From: Candidatus Contendobacter odensis Run_B_J11
GTDB lineage: Bacteria; Pseudomonadota; Gammaproteobacteria; Competibacterales; Competibacteraceae
Length of the DNA: 64,000 nucleotides
Reading direction: 5' to 3'
Assembly: GCF_000531125.1 (NCBI RefSeq)
Contig: NZ_CBTK010000302.1
Span: forward strand, 1 to 64,000
The notes beneath the pieces are model-generated. The model made no database searches, was not told the origin of the DNA, and saw only the letters and a program-made list of their open reading frames with translations. Each line of letters opens with the position of its first letter. Position 1 is the first letter of the stretch. Made by a program: the position numbers and the translations under genes. Below, in pieces: positions 15,690 to 24,345 of this stretch.

Positions 15690-18600
15690 CTATCGGGAAT
15701 GCCGTCTCGAACCATTCCACTCCTCGGGGTTTCGCCAGGCGCGCACCCAACCGGGAACCTCCTCGGCCGGCATCGGCCGGGCAATGGCGTAACCTTGCGC
15801 GTAATCGCAACCGAGCTGGAGCAACAAAACCCCATGTTCTATGGTCTCGACCCCTTCGGCGATAATGTCACGCTTAAAAGCGGAGGAAAGTCCTATAACG
15901 CCGCGCACGATCGCCAAGTCATCCGGGCTATCCAGCATGTTGCGGATAAAGCTTTGATCGATCTTGAGTATCTGAGCCGGCAGGTGTCTCAGGTAAGTCA
16001 GGGAACAATAGCCGGTGCCGAAATCATCGAGCGCAAACCGGACTCCCAGTTGTCGGCAATCGGCGATGATTCTGGAGAATTGCTCGATCTCATCCAAGGC
16101 CGTAGTTTCGAGAATTTCCAGTTCTAGCCACTCCGGTTGGATGCTGGAGTGATGAGCTAACAAGGCTTGAACGCGGGCCGCGAAATCCGGCTGTTGCAGA
16201 TGGCGCGCCGATATATTCACGCTGACGGGTAACGTCAGACCTTCGGCGGCCCAGACCGCCATCTGCTTCATCGCGGTCCCCAATACCCAGTCCCCCACCG
16301 TCTGCGCGAGATCAGAGTTTTCCACCACGGCGATAAAGGCGTCGGGAGGGAGAATGCCCTGTTCAGGATGCCGCCAGCGAATCAGCGCCTCGGCGCCAAT
16401 GACTTTTCCGCAGCGTATATCTACCTTGGGCTGGTAGTAGAGACAGAATTCCCCGGCGACCAAACCCTGCCCAACCCGTTCCAGCAATTCCCGATGAGTC
16501 TGCGCCCGTCGATTATGTTCCGAATCGAACAGGTGGTAACAATTACGTCCCCCTTGCTTGGCCGAATACATGGCCTGATCCGCATGTCGAAGGAGGGTAT
16601 CCGGATCGGTGCCATCGCTGGGAAAGAACGCAGCCCCCACACTGGCTGAGACCGTTACTGTCGCCGCACCCAGCGCGAATGGCGCCGACAAAGCCTCCAG
16701 GATGCGCTGCAACGCCCGCTCACCCTCATCAAGCGTGTGCAAATCATCGAGTAGCACCACAAACTCGTCACCTCCCAAGCGGGCTACAGTATCGTTGTCG
16801 CGCACACAACTCTGGAGGCGTTGCGCGACCTGGATCAGCAAATCATCCCCCGCAGCGTGCCCCCAGGTGTCATTGATGGGTTTGAAACCGTCCAGGTCCA
16901 GGTAGCAGGCAGCCAATATCCGCTGCTCTCGTTGCGCCTTGGACAAGGCAAGCTGGAGCCGATCCGCCAGCAGGGCGCGGTTGGGGAGCCGGGTTAACGG
17001 ATCGTAGTAGGCCATTTTTTCGAGCCGTTGCTGGCTTTCCTTGAGAACCGATATATCGGCAAACAAGCCCACATAGTGGATAATAACGCCTTTAGCATTA
17101 TGTACGGCCGAGATCGAGGTGATTTCCGGATAGACTTGGCCGCTTTTTCGCCGGTTCCAAATCTCGCCATGCCAATAACCATGCTCGGCGATGATTTGCC
17201 ACAGATGGGCATAAAACGCGGCATCGTGACGGCCGGATTTCAGCAACCTCGGGTTGTGGCCGATCACCTCCTCGCGCGAGTACCCGGTGATCTCCACAAA
17301 GGTCTTGTTCACATCAATGATCGTTCCAGCCGCATCCGTGATCATGATGCCTTCATGGGCATGCTCAAAGACGCTGGCCGCCAGGCGCAAGCGCTCCTGA
17401 GCGCGCTTGAGTTCGGACAAATCAACATCCAGGCGGTAGAACTCCACCTCGCTTTTACTATCCAGGGTCGGGATCACCGCATGGCTCGATAGCACTGTCA
17501 CCAGCGAGCCGTCCTTGCGCATGAGCTGCAATTCTTCTGCGGGACGAGACTTTCGGCTGGTGACTATGCTCCGTATGGCGTCGAACGCCCGCTCGCGCAT
17601 TTTCGGCGGCACGATCAGCTCCAGCAGACCCTGCCCGATCACCTCGCCGGCGGTGTAGCCGTACAGATTCTCACTCGCCTTGTTCCAATAGCGGATAGTC
17701 CCATCGGGTCCATACCCCTGAATGGCGACGCTGGGCACTTCTTCGAACAGGCTACGGAAGCGGGTTTCACTGCGACGCAGCGCTTCTTCGGCTTCCTTTC
17801 TCTCCGTAATGTCCTGCACGGTTTCCATAGCGGCGACAATATGGCCCTGGCTGTCACGGATCGGGGCGGCGGTAAAAGAGAGCCACTTTTGTACCGTGGG
17901 ATAGTAACCTTCCCCTTCGTAAACGAGTTCGGAGAGGATTCGGTTGTGGACGCTGGCGCCGTAATACCTTTCGATTTCCTTGGGATCGACGCCTTCCAGC
18001 ACCATATCAATCAAGCAGGGGCGCGGCGAGTCGTAAAACGGCTGCCAGTAATCCCGCGTACCCATCATCCGTTCGGCGGATACTCCGGTCATCACTTCAC
18101 AAGCGCGGTTCCAATGGGTAAGTCGATGATTGCCGTCAATGACAAACAACGGGATTGGACTACCATCCAGAATGTTCCGCAGGCGCGTTTCACTCTCCGC
18201 CAGCGCCCGTTCCGCTTCCTTACGCTGAGTAAAATCCTGCACGCTTTCCATGGCGGCGACGATCTTGCCCTGGCTATCGCGGATCGACGTAGCCGTGAAA
18301 AAGATCGATTTCCCCAATCTTGGGAAGTAGCCTTCTCCTTCAAGGATCCGCCCGGACAACCCCTGATCCCGGACGCTGGAACCGTAATACCTCATCACCT
18401 CACTAGAATCAGCGCCTTCCAGCACTACATCGACCAAACAGGGACGCGGCGAGTCGTAAAATGGACGCCAATGATTTCGGGTGCCGATCATTTCTGCAGC
18501 AGGCATCCCGGTCATTGCCTCACAGGCTTGATTCCAATGCGTGATCCGATGCTCCAGGTCAATCACAAACAGTGGGATCGGGCTGCCATCCAGCATACTT

Positions 18601-19238
18601 TGCAGGCGTGTCTCGCTCTCCACCAGCGCCTGTTCCACCGCTATGCGCTGAGTAAAATTGCTGGCTGTAATCACGACGCCTTCAAATTTACCCTGGGCGC
18701 TGTGGAAAATTTCTGCTCCCACCCGAAATATTCCCGCTACCCTTCCAGCCCGGTTCAGCAGTTCATGTTCCTCCAGATAGCTCCTCCGCCCGGCAATCGT
18801 TTCAACCCAGACCGAAGCCGATACCACCCGCCGCACCGGCAATGCGCGCTCGTATGCGGCCAGCACCTCTGGCGGCAGCAACACGTCCACCATGATTCCC
18901 AGAAGCGCATCCGGTCCATATCCCAGTTCCCGATACGTCGCCGCGTTGGCCTGCACGATCACGCCCTCTGGATCGGTGACTATCAGCGCATCCCGCATAC
19001 TGGCCAGCACCCGCCGCACCAGCTCCGACAGTTTCTGCTCGCGTTTCACCACCTTATCGAGGCGATCCCGCTCCGCTCTGACCTCTTCGATGACGCGATC
19101 CATGCGTCGGGTCAGGGAAAGGAGCGTGTTGTCCCGGTTCGCCACAATCCGACGCAACGCCGCGATTTCTTCCAAAAGCTGGTCTCTGGACGGAATTACC
19201 TGACCTTGTTCTAGCGGAATCAAACCAGAACTGATCAT
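15690..19238 (-). CDS. Five-PAS GGDEF-EAL protein, output of the hydrogenase operon
   Basis: A 1182-residue soluble protein with no membrane helix. It has an N-terminal coiled coil (about 10-70), five PAS modules (about 75-190, 208-330, 335-455, 465-575, 590-705), a GGDEF domain (motif GGDEF at 822-826, with LDLDGFKPINDTWGHAAGDD) and an EAL domain (EAL at 950-952, LKIDQSF, FALDDFGTGY). Both catalytic signatures are intact, so it may make and break c-di-GMP. PAS2 and PAS3 are a tandem duplication with shared strings such as FYDSPRPCL. Its start overlaps the hydrogenase protease gene by 4 nt (ATGA), so it is translationally coupled to a sensor-type [NiFe] hydrogenase. I infer that a PAS domain or the coiled coil receives the hydrogenase signal, in place of the histidine kinase used by HoxBC/HupUV systems. 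Confidence 0.9.
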   Translation of the reverse strand: MISSGLIPLEQGQVIPSRDQLLEEIAALRRIVANRDNTLLSLTRRMDRVIEEVRAERDRLDKVVKREQKLSELVRRVLASMRDALIVTDPEGVIVQANAATYRELGYGPDALLGIMVDVLLPPEVLAAYERALPVRRVVSASVWVETIAGRRSYLEEHELLNRAGRVAGIFRVGAEIFHSAQGKFEGVVITASNFTQRIAVEQALVESETRLQSMLDGSPIPLFVIDLEHRITHWNQACEAMTGMPAAEMIGTRNHWRPFYDSPRPCLVDVVLEGADSSEVMRYYGSSVRDQGLSGRILEGEGYFPRLGKSIFFTATSIRDSQGKIVAAMESVQDFTQRKEAERALAESETRLRNILDGSPIPLFVIDGNHRLTHWNRACEVMTGVSAERMMGTRDYWQPFYDSPRPCLIDMVLEGVDPKEIERYYGASVHNRILSELVYEGEGYYPTVQKWLSFTAAPIRDSQGHIVAAMETVQDITERKEAEEALRRSETRFRSLFEEVPSVAIQGYGPDGTIRYWNKASENLYGYTAGEVIGQGLLELIVPPKMRERAFDAIRSIVTSRKSRPAEELQLMRKDGSLVTVLSSHAVIPTLDSKSEVEFYRLDVDLSELKRAQERLRLAASVFEHAHEGIMITDAAGTIIDVNKTFVEITGYSREEVIGHNPRLLKSGRHDAAFYAHLWQIIAEHGYWHGEIWNRRKSGQVYPEITSISAVHNAKGVIIHYVGLFADISVLKESQQRLEKMAYYDPLTRLPNRALLADRLQLALSKAQREQRILAACYLDLDGFKPINDTWGHAAGDDLLIQVAQRLQSCVRDNDTVARLGGDEFVVLLDDLHTLDEGERALQRILEALSAPFALGAATVTVSASVGAAFFPSDGTDPDTLLRHADQAMYSAKQGGRNCYHLFDSEHNRRAQTHRELLERVGQGLVAGEFCLYYQPKVDIRCGKVIGAEALIRWRHPEQGILPPDAFIAVVENSDLAQTVGDWVLGTAMKQMAVWAAEGLTLPVSVNISARHLQQPDFAARVQALLAHHSSIQPEWLELEILETTALDEIEQFSRIIADCRQLGVRFALDDFGTGYCSLTYLRHLPAQILKIDQSFIRNMLDSPDDLAIVRGVIGLSSAFKRDIIAEGVETIEHGVLLLQLGCDYAQGYAIARPMPAEEVPGWVRAWRNPEEWNGSRRHSR

Positions 19239-19699
19239 TGGCTATCTCCCAATCGAAGCAGGCTGGCGATTTTCGCCACAGCCAAGGGAATCGCACCTTC
19301 CACCGCTGGAGAAAGCCCGATTTTAAAAACTTCGATGGCTGCTATCGTCACTGTCACCACCTTGATCGGTGGGAGCGAACCCCATTCGGCTCGCGCCGAC
19401 TGCAACGCAAACCGAAGATCCGCTTCATGGCTGATTCTCCCATTCATTCCCGTTTGGAGAACCGCTTCGGCGCCATGGACGGAAACGTGACCCACGAATC
19501 CATTCTCGCAACACAATGCGTCCACCAACACGGCTTCCACGCAGCCTTCCAACAAGCGGGTCAGTTCCAGCGCATGGGGTAACTCCATCACTTGAATGTC
19601 CTTGGGCAAGCGAAGTTGGCGCAGTTCCTCGGCAATACGCGGCCCAACGCCATCGTCACCGTGCAAGGAGTTGCCGAAACAGAACACGCGCCGCGCCAA
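19235..19699 (-). CDS. [NiFe]-hydrogenase maturation endopeptidase
   Basis: A 154-residue member of the HyaD/HycI/HoxW protease family. It begins with the family motif FGNSLHGDDGVG (nickel-sensing acidic residue within GDDG), followed by VEAVLVDALC and the C-terminal TIAAIEVFKIGLSPAV. These peptidases remove the C-terminal tail of the large subunit after nickel insertion. The gene sits 2 bp after the large-subunit gene and overlaps the GGDEF-EAL gene, so all are one unit. Its presence matches the C-terminal extension on the large subunit, which is unusual because studied H2-sensor hydrogenases lack the extension and do not need the peptidase. Confidence 0.88.
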   Translation of the reverse strand: MARRVFCFGNSLHGDDGVGPRIAEELRQLRLPKDIQVMELPHALELTRLLEGCVEAVLVDALCCENGFVGHVSVHGAEAVLQTGMNGRISHEADLRFALQSARAEWGSLPPIKVVTVTIAAIEVFKIGLSPAVEGAIPLAVAKIASLLRLGDSQ

Positions 19700-19701
19700 A
19701 G

Positions 19702-21219
19702 TTAAACTCCAAAGCGGACTCGACTACCGGAATCGAGGAAATGAACGGTGCAGACCAGGCAGGGATCGTGAGAGCGGATGACATGGCCGATTTCCAGCGG
19801 ATCCTCGGGATCGGTCACCGGAACCCCGATGAGGCTTTCTTCCCAGTGCCCGCGAACGCCGTTGCTGTCGCGGGGCGATGCGTTCCAACTGGTCGGGGTG
19901 ATAATTTGATAGCGATCAAAAACGCCGTTGCGAATACTGACCCAGTGCCCCAGCGCGCCACGGGCGGCGGTCAACATCCCCGCGCCTTGTCCATCTCTTT
20001 CCATATCTCGCAGCGCCGGGACGCTATGCGGCTCGTCGCTTCGCGCCGCCAATTGGTTGAGGGTCTGGCGCAGGAACAGCAGCAGTTTTGTCATGCGCCG
20101 CACTCGCGCCAGTTGGCGCAACCACGCACTGCCTCCCTCGCGACGATAAAGGTCTGTAATCAGCGGATCGCCGTCCACCAGCAGATCAGCGAGCGGACCG
20201 GTTTGCATCGCCACGCCACCGTAGCGGGGGGCCTTGGCCCACGAGTACCGGTCGCTGGCCGGCTGGTAATCCGGCACGGTCTCCCCATCAAAAGGGTGTT
20301 TACCGCCTGGATATGGACGGAACCAGGAGTGGCGCACATGCTCGCTAATCTCGGCCGGTTCCAAAGGAACCGCCGGGTATCGGTCTCCAAACAGCGCGCC
20401 AGGAGCCATCCAGTGGGTCTGGCCGTGGGTCGGTTCAGGCAAAATGAAGGCGCCGTAAGAAAGCATGTGCGCGGAACCGAAACCCATGGCCGACAGGCCG
20501 GCGAAGCGGGCTGCCTGTGAGAGCAGCGCCAGGGCCGCAGCCGGTCGTTCCATCACCCATTCTTCAAATTCATCGCCATGGGCGAGCGCCAGCCAGGCCT
20601 CAAGGTCACCGCCGAGAATGCGCTGCTCCACCCAGCGCGTGATCTCGGCAATGATGCTTTGACCGTCGACAATTCGACGTATTGTTGCTTTAACCGTTAC
20701 GCCACCCGGCACCATGTGAGAGGAGTGCGGCCACTGCCCGGCAAACAGCGCTACGATTTCGGTGACGCGCCGGGAATAGCGCAGGGTTTCCAGATACATC
20801 CATCCTTGGAAGGGGGTAAACGCCGCGATGACTGCATCCCGCACCGGCAGATCAGCATAACGGACATGACAGAAATCCGGCGTAAAAAACAGAAAGGTCT
20901 GGCGTAGATCACTTTGGATGATTTCCGCCATAAGAGTGGCATTGCGGATATGCACGGCGTTCGTGGGTGGAGCGACCTCCCAAGCCTGTTCCAGGGCGCA
21001 GACGGCGGCGTAAAGCTGGGCTGTGCTACAGATCCCGCAGATGCGGGGGGTAATCACCAGTGCGTCCAGGGGGGAGCGAGCGATCATAATCTGCTCGAAG
21101 CCCCGGTAGGTGGTCCCCACGCAGCGCGCGTCGGCCACCTGCCCGTCCTCGGTCTCTACCTGGAAGGTCAGATCCCCTTCCACTCGGTTCAAGTCGAGAT
21201 CAAGGGTGTATCGCGCCAT
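19702..21219 (-). CDS. [NiFe]-hydrogenase large subunit, H2-sensor type
   Basis: A 505-residue catalytic-type subunit. Nickel ligands are present: RICGIC (C61, C64) and DPCLVCTVH (C487, C490, H493). Three positions match those known for the Ralstonia sensor HoxC (E13, D15, Q67): here NRVEGD gives E14 and D16, and RICGICSTAQ gives Q68, where ordinary enzymes have His in IEGH and in RICGICxxxH. This strongly suggests a regulatory, slow-turnover hydrogenase of group 2. After H493 it keeps a 12-residue tail (FLDSGSRVRFGV), and a maturation protease gene follows directly. It is soluble, 3 bp from the small-subunit gene. The downstream PAS-GGDEF-EAL gene makes c-di-GMP the probable output. Group 2c (sensory, signalling-linked) is the likely class, from memory of the published classification. 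Confidence 0.92.
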   Translation of the reverse strand: MARYTLDLDLNRVEGDLTFQVETEDGQVADARCVGTTYRGFEQIMIARSPLDALVITPRICGICSTAQLYAAVCALEQAWEVAPPTNAVHIRNATLMAEIIQSDLRQTFLFFTPDFCHVRYADLPVRDAVIAAFTPFQGWMYLETLRYSRRVTEIVALFAGQWPHSSHMVPGGVTVKATIRRIVDGQSIIAEITRWVEQRILGGDLEAWLALAHGDEFEEWVMERPAAALALLSQAARFAGLSAMGFGSAHMLSYGAFILPEPTHGQTHWMAPGALFGDRYPAVPLEPAEISEHVRHSWFRPYPGGKHPFDGETVPDYQPASDRYSWAKAPRYGGVAMQTGPLADLLVDGDPLITDLYRREGGSAWLRQLARVRRMTKLLLFLRQTLNQLAARSDEPHSVPALRDMERDGQGAGMLTAARGALGHWVSIRNGVFDRYQIITPTSWNASPRDSNGVRGHWEESLIGVPVTDPEDPLEIGHVIRSHDPCLVCTVHFLDSGSRVRFGV

Positions 21220-21222
21220 GGT

Positions 21223-22158
21223 TCAAGGCTCCATCTCACGGCGGATCAACCGTTCTGGCGCCGCTTCCCGGGCCAGGTCCTTATAGGCCATATAATGGGA
21301 TCGCTGCACGCCAAGAGGAAGCCGCAGGGGAATATGGCCGATCTTCTCGGTCAGAAACAGGGCGCCTTCCCGTGGAAACTGAGGCGACGTACAGCCGAAG
21401 CACGGCACGCCCGCCCGAGTTTTGCTGCTGCGGCCATTCCACAATTCCTGATTGCAGGTCGCCAACGTCAGTGGCCCCTGACATCCGACATTAAAAAACA
21501 TACAGCCTTGACCGCCCAAGGTCACATCCTCAAGATCGTATTCGTGATATTCGTTGCGGGTGCAGCCCTGATGGACTGTGGTGGTGAAAAAAACGGAAGG
21601 GCGTTGCCATTCATCCAGCGTCACCGGCAAGCCACGGAGCAGGAACGCTAGAAATTTGGTAATGGCGTTCGGGTGGGTGGGGCAACCGGCCAGATTGATC
21701 ACAGGGAATCCGCTCCTGCTCCGCCACGTAGAAGGCAACAGACCGCCTGGAGAATCCTTGTCGAACTGCATGCCCAGACAGTCGGCAGGATTGGGCGCCG
21801 CCGCATGAACGCCGCCATAGGCGGCGCAGGTCCCTACTGCCAGGACGTAGGTAGCCGTCTCGGCCAGTTCTGCGATGACGTCCTTCTTGCCCCGACCTCT
21901 CAGCGGATCCCATAACCCGGTATTTCTCGGACCCGTGATCAGACTGCCTTCGACACAAAGAATGTCCAGCGTAGTCTGGCCGCTGGTGATCGCAGTAATC
22001 ATTCGCTCCAGACGCCGCGTCGAGCCTACGGATAACGAAGGTTGCCAGAGCAACTCAAGCCCCTCCTCAACAAGCTGCTCTAGGGGTGGGTTGTCGGCGC
22101 ACAGCAACGACAGGGTGTCACCGCCGCAGGCTCCCGCCTGCATCCATAACAATCGCAT
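21223..22158 (-). CDS. [NiFe]-hydrogenase small subunit, cytoplasmic
   Basis: A 311-residue FeS subunit. ATG 22158 is chosen because AGGAGG lies just upstream and the product then starts MRLLWMQAGACGG, as in group 2 small subunits; a longer frame to 22314 has no such support. There is no twin-arginine signal peptide, so the enzyme is cytoplasmic. Proximal-cluster cysteines include C11 (GACGGDT) and those in VGTCAAYGG and NLAGCPTHP; Asp replaces the second Cys of the usual C-x-x-C, as Asn or Asp does in group 2 enzymes. Distal (HQGC ... GGQGC ... VGC) and medial (CNQELWN ... PCFGC) ligands are complete. It is the first gene of the four-gene unit, behind a sigma-70-like promoter. Confidence 0.92.
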   Translation of the reverse strand: MRLLWMQAGACGGDTLSLLCADNPPLEQLVEEGLELLWQPSLSVGSTRRLERMITAITSGQTTLDILCVEGSLITGPRNTGLWDPLRGRGKKDVIAELAETATYVLAVGTCAAYGGVHAAAPNPADCLGMQFDKDSPGGLLPSTWRSRSGFPVINLAGCPTHPNAITKFLAFLLRGLPVTLDEWQRPSVFFTTTVHQGCTRNEYHEYDLEDVTLGGQGCMFFNVGCQGPLTLATCNQELWNGRSSKTRAGVPCFGCTSPQFPREGALFLTEKIGHIPLRLPLGVQRSHYMAYKDLAREAAPERLIRREMEP

Positions 22159-22220
22159 GGAACCCCTCCTTTTCTGTACAAGACGGCGGCTCCGTCGAAT
22201 TGGGATTTCCTTGGAAACAA

Positions 22221-22257
22221 TGACAATAACTACAGTGCAACACCCTATTACTGTCAA
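22221..22257 (-). promoter_or_regulatory. Sigma-70-like promoter with inverted repeat for the hydrogenase operon
   Basis: On the minus strand TTGACA (22252-22257) and TGTAGT (22229-22234) are 17 bp apart, about 70 bp before the small-subunit start. The segment is bounded by an imperfect inverted repeat, TGACAATAA (22221-22229) and TTACTGTCA (22248-22256), eight of nine matched. A regulator bound there would cover the promoter. Promoter call from consensus; operator is inference. Confidence 0.5.
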
Positions 22258-22485
22258 GTCGGTGGGAATAAAATAGGAGAGAATTGCAATGCGTCCGGCA
22301 TCAAACGGACCCATAGCTTAGAAGGGCGGTCCTGGGACAATCCTGCAAACGGCTGAAGGCGGAATCCAAAGGCCAGGTGTGGATAGAAACCCGGTCGCGC
22401 ACCCAGTGAGGCCCCTTTCAATCCCTGCATATCGCCTCCGCATCCTTAATGTCCCGCATAGGACGATAAACCCGATGATCGCTCA

Positions 22486-23301
22486 CTAATTCCCGAATTG
22501 CGGCGTCCGTTTCTGCATCGTTGCGGCGATGGCTTCACGGGTGTCATCCGACAACAGCAGGGCGGCGTTCCAAGTAGCGACGTACTCCAAGCCATCTGCC
22601 ACGTTATGATCCCGTCCGTAGTTCAACACCTGCTTGATTCCACGCACCGTCAGCGGCGATTTGGTGGCAATGCGGGCGGCGATAGCCTGCACCCCTTCCC
22701 GCAATTGCGCGGCATCGGCGAACACCCGGTTTACCAGCCCCATTGCTTGTGCTTCAGCGGCATCCAATGAGCGGGCAGTGAACGCCAGTTCGCGCAGCCG
22801 GCCTCCGCCGATCAGATAGGGCAGGCGTTGCAGGCTGCCGACATCGGCCACGATAGCGAAATCCACCTCCTTGAGCGAGAACGCGGCATCGGCGGTGGCA
22901 TAGCGCATGTCGCACGCCGCGATCAGGTCCAGGCCGCCGCCGATGCACCGCCCGTGAATCGCGGCTAAGACCGGCTTGCGGCAGCTTTCCAGGGTGGTGA
23001 ATGCGGCTTGCAATTCCATGATAGTCCGCCGTAACTGCTCCTCTTTGCGGCCCGGCCCCAGCGTATCAACCGTACTGAGTACTTCACCCATCAACTCAAA
23101 ATCAATCCCGGCGCAGAAATGCCGGCCCGCGCCGCTCAATACTGCTACCCGCACTTCAGGCGTATCGTCCACCCAATGAAACGCAGCGCTGATCTCGTGC
23201 CACAGCGTCCCATTCAGGGCATTTGCCTTGTCGGGTCGGTTAAGTTCGATCTGGGCGATATGATCGGCCAGGGTGAGGTTCAGACAGGTGAATTCCAGCA
23301 T
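22486..23301 (-). CDS. Enoyl-CoA hydratase/isomerase family, dienoyl-CoA isomerase-like
   Basis: A 271-residue crotonase-fold protein. The oxyanion-hole segments are AGRHFCAGIDFELM and AIHGRCIGGGLDLIAACDMRYA. The later segment FSLKEVDFAIVADVGSLQRLPYLIG closely follows the delta(3,5)-delta(2,4)-dienoyl-CoA isomerase (ECH1) pattern, where acidic residues in the EVD and ADVG positions are catalytic. It would help degrade unsaturated fatty acids by moving conjugated double bonds. Stand-alone gene with no beta-oxidation neighbours; ordinary enoyl-CoA hydratase is the alternative. Confidence 0.85.
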   Translation of the reverse strand: MLEFTCLNLTLADHIAQIELNRPDKANALNGTLWHEISAAFHWVDDTPEVRVAVLSGAGRHFCAGIDFELMGEVLSTVDTLGPGRKEEQLRRTIMELQAAFTTLESCRKPVLAAIHGRCIGGGLDLIAACDMRYATADAAFSLKEVDFAIVADVGSLQRLPYLIGGGRLRELAFTARSLDAAEAQAMGLVNRVFADAAQLREGVQAIAARIATKSPLTVRGIKQVLNYGRDHNVADGLEYVATWNAALLLSDDTREAIAATMQKRTPQFGN

Positions 23302-23704
23302 GACCGCTCTCCAAGGGTGTAAACCACGCTCAGAATACCGTTCGTCATCATGCCGATCATGCCAAAAGTGGTTAATGCGATGAGTCGTACTACACTGTGA
23401 AATTGCTCTTGCGACCCACTGCCAGCCAGAATTTTTAGCATCGGGATTTTCGCTTCGGGTTCAAAAACCGTTCGGGATTCGACCGGTGCAGGGCAAACCG
23501 ATAGAGCGAAATTCTGATACGACATGCTGCGCTGATCGAACCGATGGTGGCAACCCGCCGGATGAGGGGCAGCCCGGCCAGCGAATTGCGGCAATTGATG
23601 GGTTTTTTCAAACGGGGCGATATGGGATTATCGCGCCACGCCGACGTTTGACGACTGATGCCGTGCGCGCCCTGCCACCCCACTGCTTATGGAGATTCTA
23701 AATC
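23302..23704. other. 403-bp intergenic region upstream of dksA
   Basis: No frame with coding character on either strand. The last bases hold a GGAG ribosome binding site twelve bases before the dksA start. No clear repeats or terminator were found; it may be the dksA leader. Confidence 0.5.
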
Positions 23705-24142
23705 ATGGGTAACGACGTCGCCGAATCGGATCCTCTGGTTCTGACTGAAAAAGATCTGCTGGATATGTCGGATGCAGATTATATGAATCCGGCTCAGCTC
23801 AACTTTTTTCGCCAGCGGCTAACCGTCATGAAACGCGAGTTGATGGAAAACGCCGAAGTCACCGGCGCCCATCTGCGCGCCACCGAAGTGGCGGCCGATC
23901 CGGTGGATCGCGCCACGCTGGAAGAAGAACACGCGCTCGAATTGCGAGTGCGTGATCGGGAACGCAAACTGCTGAAAAAAATCGACTCTACCTTGCGACA
24001 GCTTGATGATGGTACGTATGGCTATTGCGAGGAAACCGGTGAACCGATTGGTCTTAAACGGCTGCTGGCGCGTCCGACCGCAACCTTGTCGCTGGAAGCC
24101 CAGGAACGACGGGAAAACTTGCAACGGGTACAGCGGGAGTAA
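23705..24142 (+). CDS. dksA: RNA polymerase-binding transcription factor DksA, zinc-poor form
   Basis: A 145-residue DksA. The coiled-coil arm (LNFFRQRLTVMKRELMENAE ... ERKLLKKIDSTLRQL) includes the acidic tip region, and the globular end reads DDGTYGYCEETGEPIGLKRLLARPTATLSLEAQERRE. Only one of the four zinc-finger cysteines of the E. coli protein is left (YGYC), as in many alpha- and gammaproteobacterial DksA proteins that fold without a full zinc site. DksA binds the RNA polymerase secondary channel and with ppGpp retunes rRNA and amino-acid promoters. Confidence 0.92.
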   Translation: MGNDVAESDPLVLTEKDLLDMSDADYMNPAQLNFFRQRLTVMKRELMENAEVTGAHLRATEVAADPVDRATLEEEHALELRVRDRERKLLKKIDSTLRQLDDGTYGYCEETGEPIGLKRLLARPTATLSLEAQERRENLQRVQRE

Positions 24143-24262
24143 GGGCGATGGAGATCTTTCCTGCGATGACCGTGCTTCCGCTGCGTTAGGGTGGTGCCGA
24201 CCATGCGGGATCATCACCGATCAGATGCAAACTTGAAGCGCGTAATGAACAGCACATTGACC

Positions 24263-24313
24263 GCAGGAGCGGCCTTCAGGCCGCGATGGTCGCGGGCTAA
24301 AGCCCGCTCCTAC
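24263..24313. repeat. REP-like palindromic repeat between dksA and rpe
   Basis: Outer arms GCAGGAGC and GCTCCTAC enclose two inner stems (GCGGCCTTCAGGCCGC and GCGGGCTAAAGCCCGC). This is the 'GTAGGAGCGGGC'-type repeat common in gammaproteobacterial intergenic DNA; a shorter relative is at 63557-63586. Confidence 0.8.
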
Positions 24314-24345
24314 GGCATCGGTCGAAAACGGATAGGTGGCAAGCC

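Noticed and set aside
17841-19214. A 457-codon plus-strand open frame opposite the GGDEF-EAL gene
   Set aside because: It is the antisense shadow of a high-GC gene: no domain, no ribosome site, and the minus-strand frame has all PAS/GGDEF/EAL motifs.
19516-20520. A 334-codon plus-strand frame opposite the hydrogenase large subunit
   Set aside because: Antisense shadow; the large-subunit ligands are all on the other strand.
22159-22314. N-terminal extension of the hydrogenase small subunit, with an Arg-rich stretch that could be mistaken for a Tat signal
   Set aside because: No S-R-R-x-F-L-K pattern and no hydrophobic segment; the AGGAGG site before ATG 22158 and the family N-terminus fix the start.
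23280-23683. Short minus-strand frames in the dksA upstream gap
   Set aside because: They overlap each other in different frames, have no recognisable motif and no ribosome site.
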